DNA of 64,000 nucleotides from CALSMU01 sp965230225 (GTDB lineage: Bacteria; Bacteroidota; Bacteroidia; Flavobacteriales_D; Parvicellaceae), in NCBI GenBank assembly GCA_965230225.1, contig CBDDKM010000010.1, positions 372,001 to 436,000 on the forward strand, given 5' to 3'. Numbering within the stretch: the first letter of the stretch is position 1; each line of letters begins with the position of its first letter. Both the position numbers and the translations under genes were made by a program. Of the stretch, positions 25,934 through 34,514 are shown one piece after another. Under the pieces are notes generated by a model. The model did not search any database and was not told the DNA's origin. It worked only from the letters and a program-made list of their open reading frames with translations.

Positions 25934-27040
25934 ATGAATCGACTGATTATCATATTAACATTTTGCATTCCGATGCTCTCTACGGGTCAGGCTGTTATTC
26001 AGAGTAAGAAGGTGAAAGATGCCGAAAAGGCAGACAAGGTTTCTACCATGTCTGTGGAGGCATTACAAGATCAGGCACCTCCACAAGGAAGTGCTGAGTT
26101 CTATAAAAATCAGTATGTATACCAAAAAAGCCAGGCGGTAAATAAATACTCAAAGGATATTTCTACCGAAGAGCAACAACAGTTGGATGCCATTGTTAGC
26201 GACCTGGAACAAGTGGCACCAGAGTCTTACGAATATCACTATGTAAAGTACCTCAACTCTGAGAAAGACGCAGAATCTTTTAAACACCTGCAAAAAGCTT
26301 ACGCTATTTACCCTAACAACGTGGAACTTTACGACGATTTTATCTCCTATTACGAATTAACCGATAATGATCAGGGGAAACTTCAGTTTTGCAAAAAACT
26401 ATACGAAAGCAACACCATTTCGGAAGGGATAATGGACTACAACTACAATGTATTGATGTCTTTAGAAAAAGACGCCATTCTTTTTACCAATGGTTCTGAT
26501 GATACTTACCCTGCCTGGATCTGGCAAGAAATCAAAAATGTGCGTAAAGATGTTACCATTTTGAACTTGGATTTAATTCAGAATGAGCTTTACCAAAAAG
26601 AAAAATTAAAGGAACTTAATATTTACCCCATCAAGAATACTGAACCTGTTTCCATTGTAAAAGAGGTGGTAAAAAACAATCCGGGAAGACCAATTAACAT
26701 TGGATTAACCGTTAACCCAAAAGCTTTGAAAGACTTAAAGAAGAAGCTTTATTTAACAGGGTTGGTATTGAAATACAGTGAAACTCCTATTGATAATGTA
26801 ACTAACATTAAGAATAATTGGGAATACAGCTTTAAAAAGGAATCTCTTAGAAGTTCTGTAAAACACAGCACTACGAAAAAACTGAACAATAACTATATCC
26901 TTCCTCTATTGGTACTTAGTAAGCATTATAAGACTCTTGGAAAAAATACGGAGTCAAAATCTACCGAGGACCTAGCCATTAAACTGGCAAAAGAAGGAGG
27001 AAAAGAAAAATTGGTAAAACAATACCTAAGCAAAAAATAG
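25934..27040 (+). CDS. Exported protein with TPR-like and DUF2723-C-terminal-like region
   Basis: 368 residues with a signal peptide (1-18, ending STGQA). The middle (about 85-170) is helical and TPR-like (YEYHYVKYLNSEKDAESFKHLQKAYAIYPNNVELYDDF). Residues about 170-215 (DAILFTNGSDDTYPAWIWQEIKNVRKDVTILNLDL) closely resemble the soluble C-terminal part of DUF2723 glycosyltransferase-like membrane proteins, which carry LFTNGDNDTYP...R-DV-V-N; here no membrane part is present. Function unknown. It is the first gene of an operon with a sigma factor 10 bases downstream, an anti-sigma-like protein and an exported phosphatase, so an envelope-linked role is plausible. Confidence 0.72.
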   Translation: MNRLIIILTFCIPMLSTGQAVIQSKKVKDAEKADKVSTMSVEALQDQAPPQGSAEFYKNQYVYQKSQAVNKYSKDISTEEQQQLDAIVSDLEQVAPESYEYHYVKYLNSEKDAESFKHLQKAYAIYPNNVELYDDFISYYELTDNDQGKLQFCKKLYESNTISEGIMDYNYNVLMSLEKDAILFTNGSDDTYPAWIWQEIKNVRKDVTILNLDLIQNELYQKEKLKELNIYPIKNTEPVSIVKEVVKNNPGRPINIGLTVNPKALKDLKKKLYLTGLVLKYSETPIDNVTNIKNNWEYSFKKESLRSSVKHSTTKKLNNNYILPLLVLSKHYKTLGKNTESKSTEDLAIKLAKEGGKEKLVKQYLSKK

Positions 27041-27050
27041 CAGTGCAAGC

Positions 27051-27674
27051 ATGCGCATTGTAAAAAAGAAATATACCACCTACACTGATGAGCAACTTAT
27101 GGTTGAAGTTGCCAAAGGGGATAGCCGTGCTTTTTCGGAAGTGTACGACAGGTGGAGCAAAGCCATGCTGAACTACTTCTATAAAATGCTTTGGCAGGAT
27201 CGAGAAAAAGCAGAGGATTTTATGCAGGAAATCTTTACTAAGATTATTCATAAGCCTCATTTATATAACCCGGACAGGCCTTTTAAAACCTGGATTTACA
27301 GTGTTGCCAACAACATGTGCAAAAACGAATACAGAAAGCAGGAGGTAAGAAAGGGAACCACTAATAGTTTGCACGACAACATGGTGGTAAAAGATGAAAG
27401 TAGAACCCCGGACAGAAAACATGATAAAGACGTATTTGATGTTCGACTAAAAGAAGAGCTGAGTAAATTGAGTGATAATCATCGTAAAACATTTATTCTA
27501 CGCTTCAAACAAGATTTAAGTATAAAGGAAATTGCAGAAATTCTTGAAACTAGCGAAGGAACAGTGAAGTCAAGAATTTTCTACACGATAAAAAAGCTAA
27601 GCGAGAGCTTAAAAGAATTTAATCCATCCGGAATAACATCTCTTATTGGGATATTACTCATGATGGACTGGTAA
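27051..27674 (+). CDS. ECF RNA polymerase sigma factor
   Basis: 207 residues: sigma region 2 (about 20-95, including YFYKMLWQDREKAEDFMQEIFTKII and TWIYSVANNMCKNEYRK) and region 4 (about 140-192: LSDNHRKTFILRFKQDLSIKEIAEILETSEGTVKSRIFYTIKKL). Second ECF sigma factor of the window and not closely similar to the first. Lies 10 bases after the exported TPR protein and 11 before a single-pass membrane protein that probably controls it. Its targets are unknown. Confidence 0.93.
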   Translation: MRIVKKKYTTYTDEQLMVEVAKGDSRAFSEVYDRWSKAMLNYFYKMLWQDREKAEDFMQEIFTKIIHKPHLYNPDRPFKTWIYSVANNMCKNEYRKQEVRKGTTNSLHDNMVVKDESRTPDRKHDKDVFDVRLKEELSKLSDNHRKTFILRFKQDLSIKEIAEILETSEGTVKSRIFYTIKKLSESLKEFNPSGITSLIGILLMMDW

Positions 27675-27685
27675 AAACAAAAGAT

Positions 27686-28651
27686 ATGAACGGGCATTTG
27701 ACAAAAGACGACATAGAATACTACCTGCTCAACAGGGAGTACTCTGAGCTTTATGGCCAGGAGAAAATCTTTGTGGACGAACACGTTGGTTCCGAGCAGG
27801 AATTTAACGAAATGAAAGCCATGCTTCACGGGGTGGGCGATATTTTCCGTGAAGAAGAAGAACTAACTCCTGATCCGGCCATTAAGGCAAATTTGATGCG
27901 TGAGTTTGAAAAGAAAAAACCAGCTGCTGGTTATTGGCTCAATGGGATGTTAGTTGCCTACTTCCCTAAGAAGGAAAAATTCCACAAGAGACCGGGAGTA
28001 CAACTAATTGGTATGGCTGCTTCTGTAGCTTTAATGATTGGTATTTTTACTCAACTTAATACAGATACTACCATTGATGATCAACATCAGGTAGTTCAGG
28101 AAGAGACCATCGAAGAGCCCACGGTTATTCCAGTAGAAGATAAAACAAACTCAATTGACGAGTTTAATATTGTTAATGAAAAAGTAGTTAAAGAAGAAGA
28201 AATCAATATTTCAGAAGTTGGTAACGTTGAGCAAGACATTGCCATTAATGAGGAGCCTGTTAGAGAGATCATTACTCCGGAAGAAGCACCAACACCTCTA
28301 ATGGAAGACAAAGAAGCGGACCTCTTCTATAACAAAGATGTAGTGGCAGAATCGGAGGAGGAAATGTCTGATTTTACTCAAGCAGACGATGTTTCGAATA
28401 ATGCAACTACAACTGATACTGATGCTAGCCTGGTGATTAGTGGTACTACCAATGCTACAGTAACTTTAGATGCTTACGACGGAGTTGAAACGAATTCAAA
28501 ATCGTTTGATGAAGTGGAAAGAAAAAACCTTTTTAGCTCAGCGCGTACGACTCCCGGAAGTTTAGGAAAAGGTGCTGCTGACCTTCCCGTAAACAGTAGG
28601 TCTTTGGATGAAGATGCTGAATTGATCGACTTGTTGTACACAGCCATGTAA
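27686..28651 (+). CDS. Putative anti-sigma factor, single-pass membrane protein
   Basis: 321 residues. The N-terminal 100 residues are cytoplasmic and resemble zinc-less anti-sigma segments (LTKDDIEYYLLN...FVDEHVGSEQEFNEMKAML), then one membrane helix (about 107-125, LIGMAASVALMIGIFTQL) and a long acidic, low-complexity periplasmic tail (about 130-321; runs of EE, DD, TT). The acidic tail has no recognised domain. Position immediately after the sigma gene (11 bases) supports an anti-sigma role. The stop overlaps the start of the phosphatase gene (TAATG). No catalytic motif. Confidence 0.75.
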   Translation: MNGHLTKDDIEYYLLNREYSELYGQEKIFVDEHVGSEQEFNEMKAMLHGVGDIFREEEELTPDPAIKANLMREFEKKKPAAGYWLNGMLVAYFPKKEKFHKRPGVQLIGMAASVALMIGIFTQLNTDTTIDDQHQVVQEETIEEPTVIPVEDKTNSIDEFNIVNEKVVKEEEINISEVGNVEQDIAINEEPVREIITPEEAPTPLMEDKEADLFYNKDVVAESEEEMSDFTQADDVSNNATTTDTDASLVISGTTNATVTLDAYDGVETNSKSFDEVERKNLFSSARTTPGSLGKGAADLPVNSRSLDEDAELIDLLYTAM

Positions 28652-29220
28652 TGAAGCTTTTCCTTGTCATAGCAACTACACTCCTTTTTGCTGTAGGAGC
28701 ACCTCCTAAAAAGGTGGAGAAACCTGCTAAAACCATCTTAATTATCCGTCATGCTAAATCGGACAAATCCAACCCCAACTGGGTTGATTTTGAACGACCG
28801 TTGAACGACAGAGGAAGAAGAGATGCCCCTAAAATGGGTAAACGATTAGTGAAGAAAAACTTCGGTGTAGACTTAATTGTAAGTAGTCCTTCTAATAGAA
28901 CTACCGAAACTGCTCAACTCATTGCTAATGAAATTGGTTACGATACAGCTAACATTGTGTGGAACAGAGGTATTTACCGTTGCTCCTCCAGTCGATTAAT
29001 AGAAATTATTAATGCCTTACCAGATGACCATGATACCATTATGATCATAGGGCATAACCCTGCAAGCACCTATTGCAGTAACTATTTTCAAAAAGATACG
29101 GTGATTGATAAAGTACCTACCTGTGGCATGGTTTCCATTACCTTTCAGGTAGATAGCTGGAAAAAAGCAGGCCCTAAAAATGGGGAGTTCAACTTCTTTG
29201 ATTACCCTAAAAAACAATAG
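28651..29220 (+). CDS. Exported SixA-like histidine phosphatase
   Basis: 189 residues of the phosphoglycerate-mutase-like histidine phosphatase family, closest to SixA. The RHG motif is RHAKSD (R33, H34), with conserved R83 (SNRTTE) and H135 (IIGHNPAS). Cytoplasmic SixA removes phosphate from phospho-His; this protein instead has an N-terminal hydrophobic segment (2-17, MKLFLVIATTLLFAVGA) that looks like a signal peptide or anchor, so it probably acts in the periplasm on other substrates. Start ATG overlaps the preceding stop by one base, so it is coupled to the sigma/anti-sigma-like genes. Confidence 0.85.
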   Translation: MKLFLVIATTLLFAVGAPPKKVEKPAKTILIIRHAKSDKSNPNWVDFERPLNDRGRRDAPKMGKRLVKKNFGVDLIVSSPSNRTTETAQLIANEIGYDTANIVWNRGIYRCSSSRLIEIINALPDDHDTIMIIGHNPASTYCSNYFQKDTVIDKVPTCGMVSITFQVDSWKKAGPKNGEFNFFDYPKKQ

Positions 29221-29271
29221 GTACAATTTTTGTCTGATTAGACAGTTATATTTACAGCCAAATAATTGTTT

Positions 29272-30360
29272 ATGAGACTTAGAAGTACCCTACCTATTCT
29301 GTTATTGCTCACCATATTTTCGCAAAACACCAAAGCACAGGACTTAGCGGCATACGTAGATTTCAAAAACTATTTTTATGTATTTGATGATGGTTCCAGA
29401 ATTCAACTGTCCCATCAAGCAGTACAATCGTATAAAGTTGGGTACAATACAGTCGCTTACCTCAACAATCAGAGCGATTTATGGGTATACCAAAATGGTA
29501 AACAAAAATTACTGTCTGAAACCATCAGAACTTACAATGTTTCTGATCACTTAATGACTTTTGGAGATAATGGTTTTCTAAACATTTACGATAACGGAAG
29601 AGCCCAAATGCTTTCTAATAATGTTGCCTCTTACAAGGCAGGAGATAGTTTAGTTGCCTATTACGACAAGCTTAGCGAAAGCTTTGAGGTATACTACAAC
29701 AACGAATCTATTCAGTTGGAAAGTGGATTGGTTGACGGAGAAATTAGGCTATATAAAGTGGGAGACAACATTCTGGCCTATTTCGATAAACAAGGCTATT
29801 TTAAGGTATTCTATCAGGGAGAAGCCTGGTCTGTTTTAGTATTTGACGATTTCTTCACTTTCGAAGTAGGACTTAATGTGGTGGCTTATGCTCATCCAGA
29901 TTTCGAAACTTTAAATGTGATTTACAAAGGAGAAGAAATTGAATTGGAAAATGCAATGCCTCAAAACTTCAAGTGTGGAGACGATATGGTAGCGTATGTT
30001 ACCCTATCGGGAGAATTTAGACAATTTTACCAGGGAAAAACCACAGAAATTAGCTCATTTGAGCCTGATTTTTATGAAGTAATTGACGATATGTTGGTGT
30101 ATAGCTTACAAGGAAGATTTTATGTTTATCACAATGGAAAATCTACAGAACTAGCCAATTTTACTCCTAAGAATTATCAAGTGGACCGAGGGGCTTTAGC
30201 CTTTCTGGATCAACAAGGAAAACTATGGATGTACAGAGATGGTAAGGTAAGTATGATTAGTACCCAAAGGGTAACAGAATTTCAATTGGTTGGTAATACA
30301 TTACAGTACAACCTCCCTGTTAACGAACAAAAAATCAAGTATAAAGGAAGAACTTACTGA
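29272..30360 (+). CDS. Exported protein of about nine 35-residue repeats
   Basis: 362 residues, signal peptide (1-23, ending KAQ), then the whole protein is built from about nine repeats of roughly 35 residues with the pattern Y-VGDN-AY-D-G-F-VFY-G, for example YKVGDNILAYFDKQGYFKVFYQG and FEVGLNVVAY. Such repeats of short strands with Gly turns suggest a beta-propeller or solenoid. I do not recognise the family. Start at ATG 29272; a TTG two codons before is less likely. No sorting domain, so periplasmic or outer-membrane associated by other means. Separate from the upstream operon by 51 bases. Confidence 0.72.
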   Translation: MRLRSTLPILLLLTIFSQNTKAQDLAAYVDFKNYFYVFDDGSRIQLSHQAVQSYKVGYNTVAYLNNQSDLWVYQNGKQKLLSETIRTYNVSDHLMTFGDNGFLNIYDNGRAQMLSNNVASYKAGDSLVAYYDKLSESFEVYYNNESIQLESGLVDGEIRLYKVGDNILAYFDKQGYFKVFYQGEAWSVLVFDDFFTFEVGLNVVAYAHPDFETLNVIYKGEEIELENAMPQNFKCGDDMVAYVTLSGEFRQFYQGKTTEISSFEPDFYEVIDDMLVYSLQGRFYVYHNGKSTELANFTPKNYQVDRGALAFLDQQGKLWMYRDGKVSMISTQRVTEFQLVGNTLQYNLPVNEQKIKYKGRTY

Positions 30361-30437
30361 TCTTAAAAAACTTGCATCCAATAAGATTCTGGATGGATTT
30401 CTTGCCTATGTAAAAAAATAAGTAGACCTTGGGTAGC

Positions 30438-31652
30438 ATGAGGTTTGACGAGTTAGGATTGAATGAGCAAATTTTGGATGCTCTGTTTTACATGGGATTT
30501 GAAACTGCTACTCCTATTCAGGAAAAAGCGATTCCCGAAATCATGAAGGGAAGAGATTTAATTGCCTGTGCACAAACTGGTACCGGTAAAACAGCAGCCT
30601 TTGTATTACCTACTCTCAATAAAATCTACGAAGCTGGTTCCGAAGAACACCAGACCTCAACACTAATTATTGTTCCTACCAGAGAACTTGCCTTACAAAT
30701 TGATCAACAAATTCAAGGACTTGCTTACTTTGTAGGTATAACGAGTATCTGTCTCTACGGAGGTGGTCAGGCTGGAGATTGGAAAGAACAAAAGAAGGCC
30801 ATGGACATGGGGGTTGATATTATAATTGCCACTCCCGGAAAGTTGATCTCGCACCTGATTAATAAAAATGTAAATGTAGATACCATCGAAAATTTGATTT
30901 TGGATGAAGCTGACAGAATGTTGGACATGGGGTTCTACGACGATATTTGTAGAATCATATCTTTCCTGCCAAAAGAAAGACAGAATCTGATGTTTAGTGC
31001 CACGATGCCACCCAAAATCAGAGATTTGGCCAAGCGTTTTTTAACTGATCCTTTTGAGGTTAGTATTGCCATATCTAAACCTTCGGAAGGTGTATTACAA
31101 GCAGCTTACCTTACATTTAATGAACAAAAAATACCATTGGTTAATCAACTTATTGAGGATAAACCAGAGTATAAAAGCATACTAATTTTTTCTTCCACCA
31201 AAAGGAATGTTGGAGGCATTGTTAAAAGCTTAAAGGGAAAAGGATTTACAGTAAGTGGAATATCATCCGACCTGGAGCAGAAAAAAAGAGAAGAAGTACT
31301 CTTGGATTTTACCACTAAAAAAACCAGAGTTTTAGTAGCTACTGATGTACTTAGCCGTGGTATTGATATAAAGGACATTAACCTGGTAATTAACTTCGAT
31401 GTACCTTCTAATGCAGAAGATTACGTTCATCGTATTGGTAGAACGGCTCGTGCAGATACTACAGGTGTTGCATTAACACTGATCAACCCGGACGACATGC
31501 AAAAATTCCATTCTATCGAGAAATTGATCGAAAAGGAAGTAATGAAAGCACCCCTTCCACAAGAACTGGGAGAAGGACCTGAATGGAAGGTTAGAAAGTT
31601 CAATAAGAAGAAGAAAAAACGTAAGTACTACCACAAAAAGAAGAAAAAATGA
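30438..31652 (+). CDS. DEAD-box ATP-dependent RNA helicase
   Basis: 404 residues with all DEAD-box motifs in order: Q motif FETATPIQ (21-28), motif I AQTGTGKT (45-52), PTRELA, motif II DEADRM (about 155-160), motif III SATMPP, and C-terminal ATDVLSRGID and HRIGRTAR. The end is a basic Lys/Arg tail (about 385-404, KKKKKRKYYHKKKKK) that would bind RNA, as in RhlE-type helicases. It unwinds RNA duplexes in ribosome assembly or mRNA turnover. Start at ATG 30438, not the TTG at 30429. The stop overlaps the next gene by 4 bases. Confidence 0.95.
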   Translation: MRFDELGLNEQILDALFYMGFETATPIQEKAIPEIMKGRDLIACAQTGTGKTAAFVLPTLNKIYEAGSEEHQTSTLIIVPTRELALQIDQQIQGLAYFVGITSICLYGGGQAGDWKEQKKAMDMGVDIIIATPGKLISHLINKNVNVDTIENLILDEADRMLDMGFYDDICRIISFLPKERQNLMFSATMPPKIRDLAKRFLTDPFEVSIAISKPSEGVLQAAYLTFNEQKIPLVNQLIEDKPEYKSILIFSSTKRNVGGIVKSLKGKGFTVSGISSDLEQKKREEVLLDFTTKKTRVLVATDVLSRGIDIKDINLVINFDVPSNAEDYVHRIGRTARADTTGVALTLINPDDMQKFHSIEKLIEKEVMKAPLPQELGEGPEWKVRKFNKKKKKRKYYHKKKKK

Positions 31653-32389
31653 GACGCTTTTCTTACCCCATATTTGGTATTATTTTATTAACCTTATTGT
31701 TTACATCCTGTGCTGATAAAGTAAGTAAAACTGCTGTAGATACAAGAGATTTTACTAAACTGGAATTTACAGACTTAAAAGGAAGATTAGTTAGAGAACA
31801 ATTTGTAAACAAGGCCAATAAGCCAATAGAAGGAGCCTACGATTACTACCTTAAAACAAAAAATAAAAAGTACTTCATTAAGTTTTGCGAAAGCAAAGTA
31901 GATAAGAGCGATATCCTATCTCTATTAAACAAAGACATGGAGGTATCTGTGTACCTCACAGAAGGAGAATGGGATCGTTGTGACGAAAACGAAGTTCAAA
32001 GTAGAATTGGTAAATACATTTCCATCATGGAGGTTAAAACTGGAGCAGAAGGTAAAAAATACATCTACCACGATGGAAGCGGAAATGGATATATAATCGA
32101 GAACAAAACCATTACGTACGATCCTGTAACCAAAGAAGAAAGCTCTACCGGCGAATACAGCGGTGGTACTCCTGCAACAAAGGAACTTAGCTTGTCTGAC
32201 TTAAGAAAAGTTAATGATGCCTTTACGGAAGTAATGAGCATTAAAGAGATTCAAATAGAAAACAGAATCATGACTTCCGGTCAGCTTCAAATCATTGAAG
32301 GAGACCAAAAGAAAAAGGTCATTATTTCTAAAGGAAAAGAAATGAATGACCTTGAAGTATTTTTAAAACGATTACTGGAAAAGCAGTAA
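31649..32389 (+). CDS. Hypothetical lipoprotein
   Basis: 246 residues with a lipoprotein signal, lipobox LFTSC at Cys24. The mature part is Lys/Glu-rich without a domain I can name; it contains a beta-rich middle (SVYLTEGEWDRCDENEVQS... KYIYHDGSGNGYIIENKT) and a C-terminal stretch with KVIISKGKEMNDLEVFL. Envelope location follows from the lipobox. Its ATG overlaps the helicase stop by 4 bases (ATGA), so translation is coupled although no functional link is evident. The stop abuts that of the convergent FadH-like gene with no bases between. Confidence 0.72.
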   Translation: MRRFSYPIFGIILLTLLFTSCADKVSKTAVDTRDFTKLEFTDLKGRLVREQFVNKANKPIEGAYDYYLKTKNKKYFIKFCESKVDKSDILSLLNKDMEVSVYLTEGEWDRCDENEVQSRIGKYISIMEVKTGAEGKKYIYHDGSGNGYIIENKTITYDPVTKEESSTGEYSGGTPATKELSLSDLRKVNDAFTEVMSIKEIQIENRIMTSGQLQIIEGDQKKKVIISKGKEMNDLEVFLKRLLEKQ

Positions 32390-34414
32390 TTATAGTTTAG
32401 CGGCTAATTCGCACCCTTGCTCTATGGCTCTTTTGGCATCTAATTCTGCTGCAACATCGGCACCTCCAATTACATGAACAGGAATTCCTTTGGCCTTAAT
32501 AGGATCTACCAATGCATTATTGCTCAACTGTCCCGCACAAATAATGACGTGATCAACGTCTAGCAATTCTGATTTTCCTCTTCGGGTAATGTGCAATCCC
32601 TGATCGTCAATCTTATCGTATTGAACTCCATTGACCATTTTTACTTTCTTGTTTTTCAAGGAAAGTCGATGGATCCAACCAGTTGTTTTTCCTAATCCTG
32701 CTCCCACTCTCGAATCTTTTCTTTGTAGTAAATGAACTTCTCTTGGAGATGGTTCCGGTTTAGCTTCTATTCCTTCAATACCTCCTCTTACTTCGTTAGT
32801 ATGGTCAATTCCCCACTCTTCTAAAAAGGCTTCCAAATTCAACGAGGTAGACTCCCCTTCGTGAGTAAGAAACTCCGCCACATCAAAACCAATTCCTCCG
32901 GCTCCAATAATGGCTACCTTTTTACCCACTTCTTTCTTGTCTCTAAGAACATCAATATAGGTTAGTACTTTAGGATGATCTATTCCTTCTATATTAGGTT
33001 TTCTAGGAGTAATTCCGGTTGCCAGAATAACCTCATCAAAATTGGCTAACTCATCGGCTCCTACTTTCTTATTCAATTGTAGGTTAACCCCTGTTAATTC
33101 TATCTGTTTTTTAAAATATCTAATGGTTTCGTAAAACTCTTCTTTACCAGGAACCTGTTTGGCAATATTGAATTGCCCTCCTATTTCTCCTGATGCTTCG
33201 AAAAGTGTTACATGATGACCTCTTTCGGCCAAAACAGTTGCAGAAGCCATACCAGATGGTCCTGCTCCTACCACAGCAATATTTTTCTTTTTAGTAGTTG
33301 GTGTATAGTTTAAATCTACTTCGGAACATGCTCTTGGGTTCACCAAACAAGTGGCTACTTTTCTACTAAAAATATGATCCAGGCACCCTTGATTACAACC
33401 AATACAAGTGTTGATTTCATCTTCTCTCCCCTCCTCTGCTTTATTCATGAAATCGGCATCTGCCAAAAATGGTCTGGCCATGGATACCATATCAGCATGA
33501 CCATTGGCTAAAATTTCTTCAGCTACTTCAGGAGTGTTAATTCTATTGGTGGTGATCAATGGTATATTCACCTCTCCCATCATCTTTTTAGTAACCCATG
33601 TAAACGCTGCTCTAGGTACCATTGTGGCAATGGTAGGGATTCTGGCTTCGTGCCATCCAATACCTGTATTGATTATCGAAACACCAGACTTTTCTAATTC
33701 TTTTGCCAGCATCACTACTTCTTCCCAGGTACTTCCACCCTCTACCAAATCCAACATGGAAAGTCTGAAAATAATGATAAAATCCTCTCCTGCTTCCTGC
33801 CTAACTTTTCTTACGATCTCCAGAGCCAACTTAATTCTGTTCTCATAGCTTCCTCCCCACTCATCGGTTCTCTTATTGGTTTTTGCGGCAATAAACTGAT
33901 TAATCAAATATCCTTCGGACCCCATAATCTCTACCCCATCATAACCAGCACTTTTGGCCAACTTAGCCGTTTTTCCAAAATCGCGAATGGTTTTTTGAAT
34001 TCCTCTTTTACTCAATGCCCAAGGTCTAAATGGCGAAATTGGCGACTTCAACCTACTTGGTGCCACCGCAAATGGATGATAAGCATAACGCCCAGTATGC
34101 AAGATTTGTAAGGCAATTTTTCCTCCATGTTTGTGTACAGCTTGGGTAATCACCTTGTGCTTATTAGCAGTTCTTTGATCCGTTAATTTACTGGAAAAAG
34201 GTGCTACAGTTCCAGCAGAATTTGGTGCAATTCCTCCGGTAACTATTAAACCTACTCCTCCTTTGGCACGCTCACCATAATAGGCAGCCATACGCTCATA
34301 ACCATTTTTGTGTTCCTCCAATCCGGTGTGCATCGACCCCATAATGGTTCGATTACGAATGGTGGTAAATCCTAAGTCTAGCGGTTGAAATAAATTCGGA
34401 TATTTGTTATGCAT
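32390..34414 (-). CDS. 2,4-dienoyl-CoA reductase FadH-like NADH:flavin oxidoreductase
   Basis: 674 residues, the full length of NADPH-dependent 2,4-dienoyl-CoA reductase. N-terminal old-yellow-enzyme TIM barrel (about 1-330), Fe-S cysteines C337, C340, C344 and C356 with the same spacing as E. coli FadH, then an FAD domain (GAGPSG 383-388) and NAD(P)-binding domain (GAGGIGFD). The E. coli active-site Tyr166 and His252 align with Y169 (GSEGYL) and H255 (GWHEARIP). It would reduce 2,4-dienoyl-CoA in unsaturated fatty acid breakdown. Related enzymes act on other enones, so the CoA substrate is likely, not certain. Transcribed divergently from mnmA across 100 bases. Confidence 0.9.
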   Translation of the reverse strand: MHNKYPNLFQPLDLGFTTIRNRTIMGSMHTGLEEHKNGYERMAAYYGERAKGGVGLIVTGGIAPNSAGTVAPFSSKLTDQRTANKHKVITQAVHKHGGKIALQILHTGRYAYHPFAVAPSRLKSPISPFRPWALSKRGIQKTIRDFGKTAKLAKSAGYDGVEIMGSEGYLINQFIAAKTNKRTDEWGGSYENRIKLALEIVRKVRQEAGEDFIIIFRLSMLDLVEGGSTWEEVVMLAKELEKSGVSIINTGIGWHEARIPTIATMVPRAAFTWVTKKMMGEVNIPLITTNRINTPEVAEEILANGHADMVSMARPFLADADFMNKAEEGREDEINTCIGCNQGCLDHIFSRKVATCLVNPRACSEVDLNYTPTTKKKNIAVVGAGPSGMASATVLAERGHHVTLFEASGEIGGQFNIAKQVPGKEEFYETIRYFKKQIELTGVNLQLNKKVGADELANFDEVILATGITPRKPNIEGIDHPKVLTYIDVLRDKKEVGKKVAIIGAGGIGFDVAEFLTHEGESTSLNLEAFLEEWGIDHTNEVRGGIEGIEAKPEPSPREVHLLQRKDSRVGAGLGKTTGWIHRLSLKNKKVKMVNGVQYDKIDDQGLHITRRGKSELLDVDHVIICAGQLSNNALVDPIKAKGIPVHVIGGADVAAELDAKRAIEQGCELAAKL

Positions 34415-34502
34415 GCATACTATTTTAATACAAATCTATAAAATTTAACCAACCAGTCAATGTTCCTTGTGATTAATTAAAAATGAAATCCAATTTATTG
34501 GC

Positions 34503-34510
34503 TACTTTTG
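34503..34510 (+). promoter_or_regulatory. -7 promoter element for mnmA
   Basis: TACTTTTG fits TAnnTTTG exactly and ends only 4 bases before the mnmA ATG at 34515, so transcription would start at or next to the start codon (near-leaderless). No TTTG -33 was found upstream. Confidence 0.5.
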
Positions 34511-34514
34511 CAGC

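Noticed and set aside
29229..29254. TTTG and TATATTTA before the repeat protein
   Set aside because: Spacing is only 14 bases and the -7 box lacks its final G.
30375..30395. CATCCA/TGGATG hairpin after the repeat protein
   Set aside because: Short stem and no T run follow it; too weak to call a terminator.
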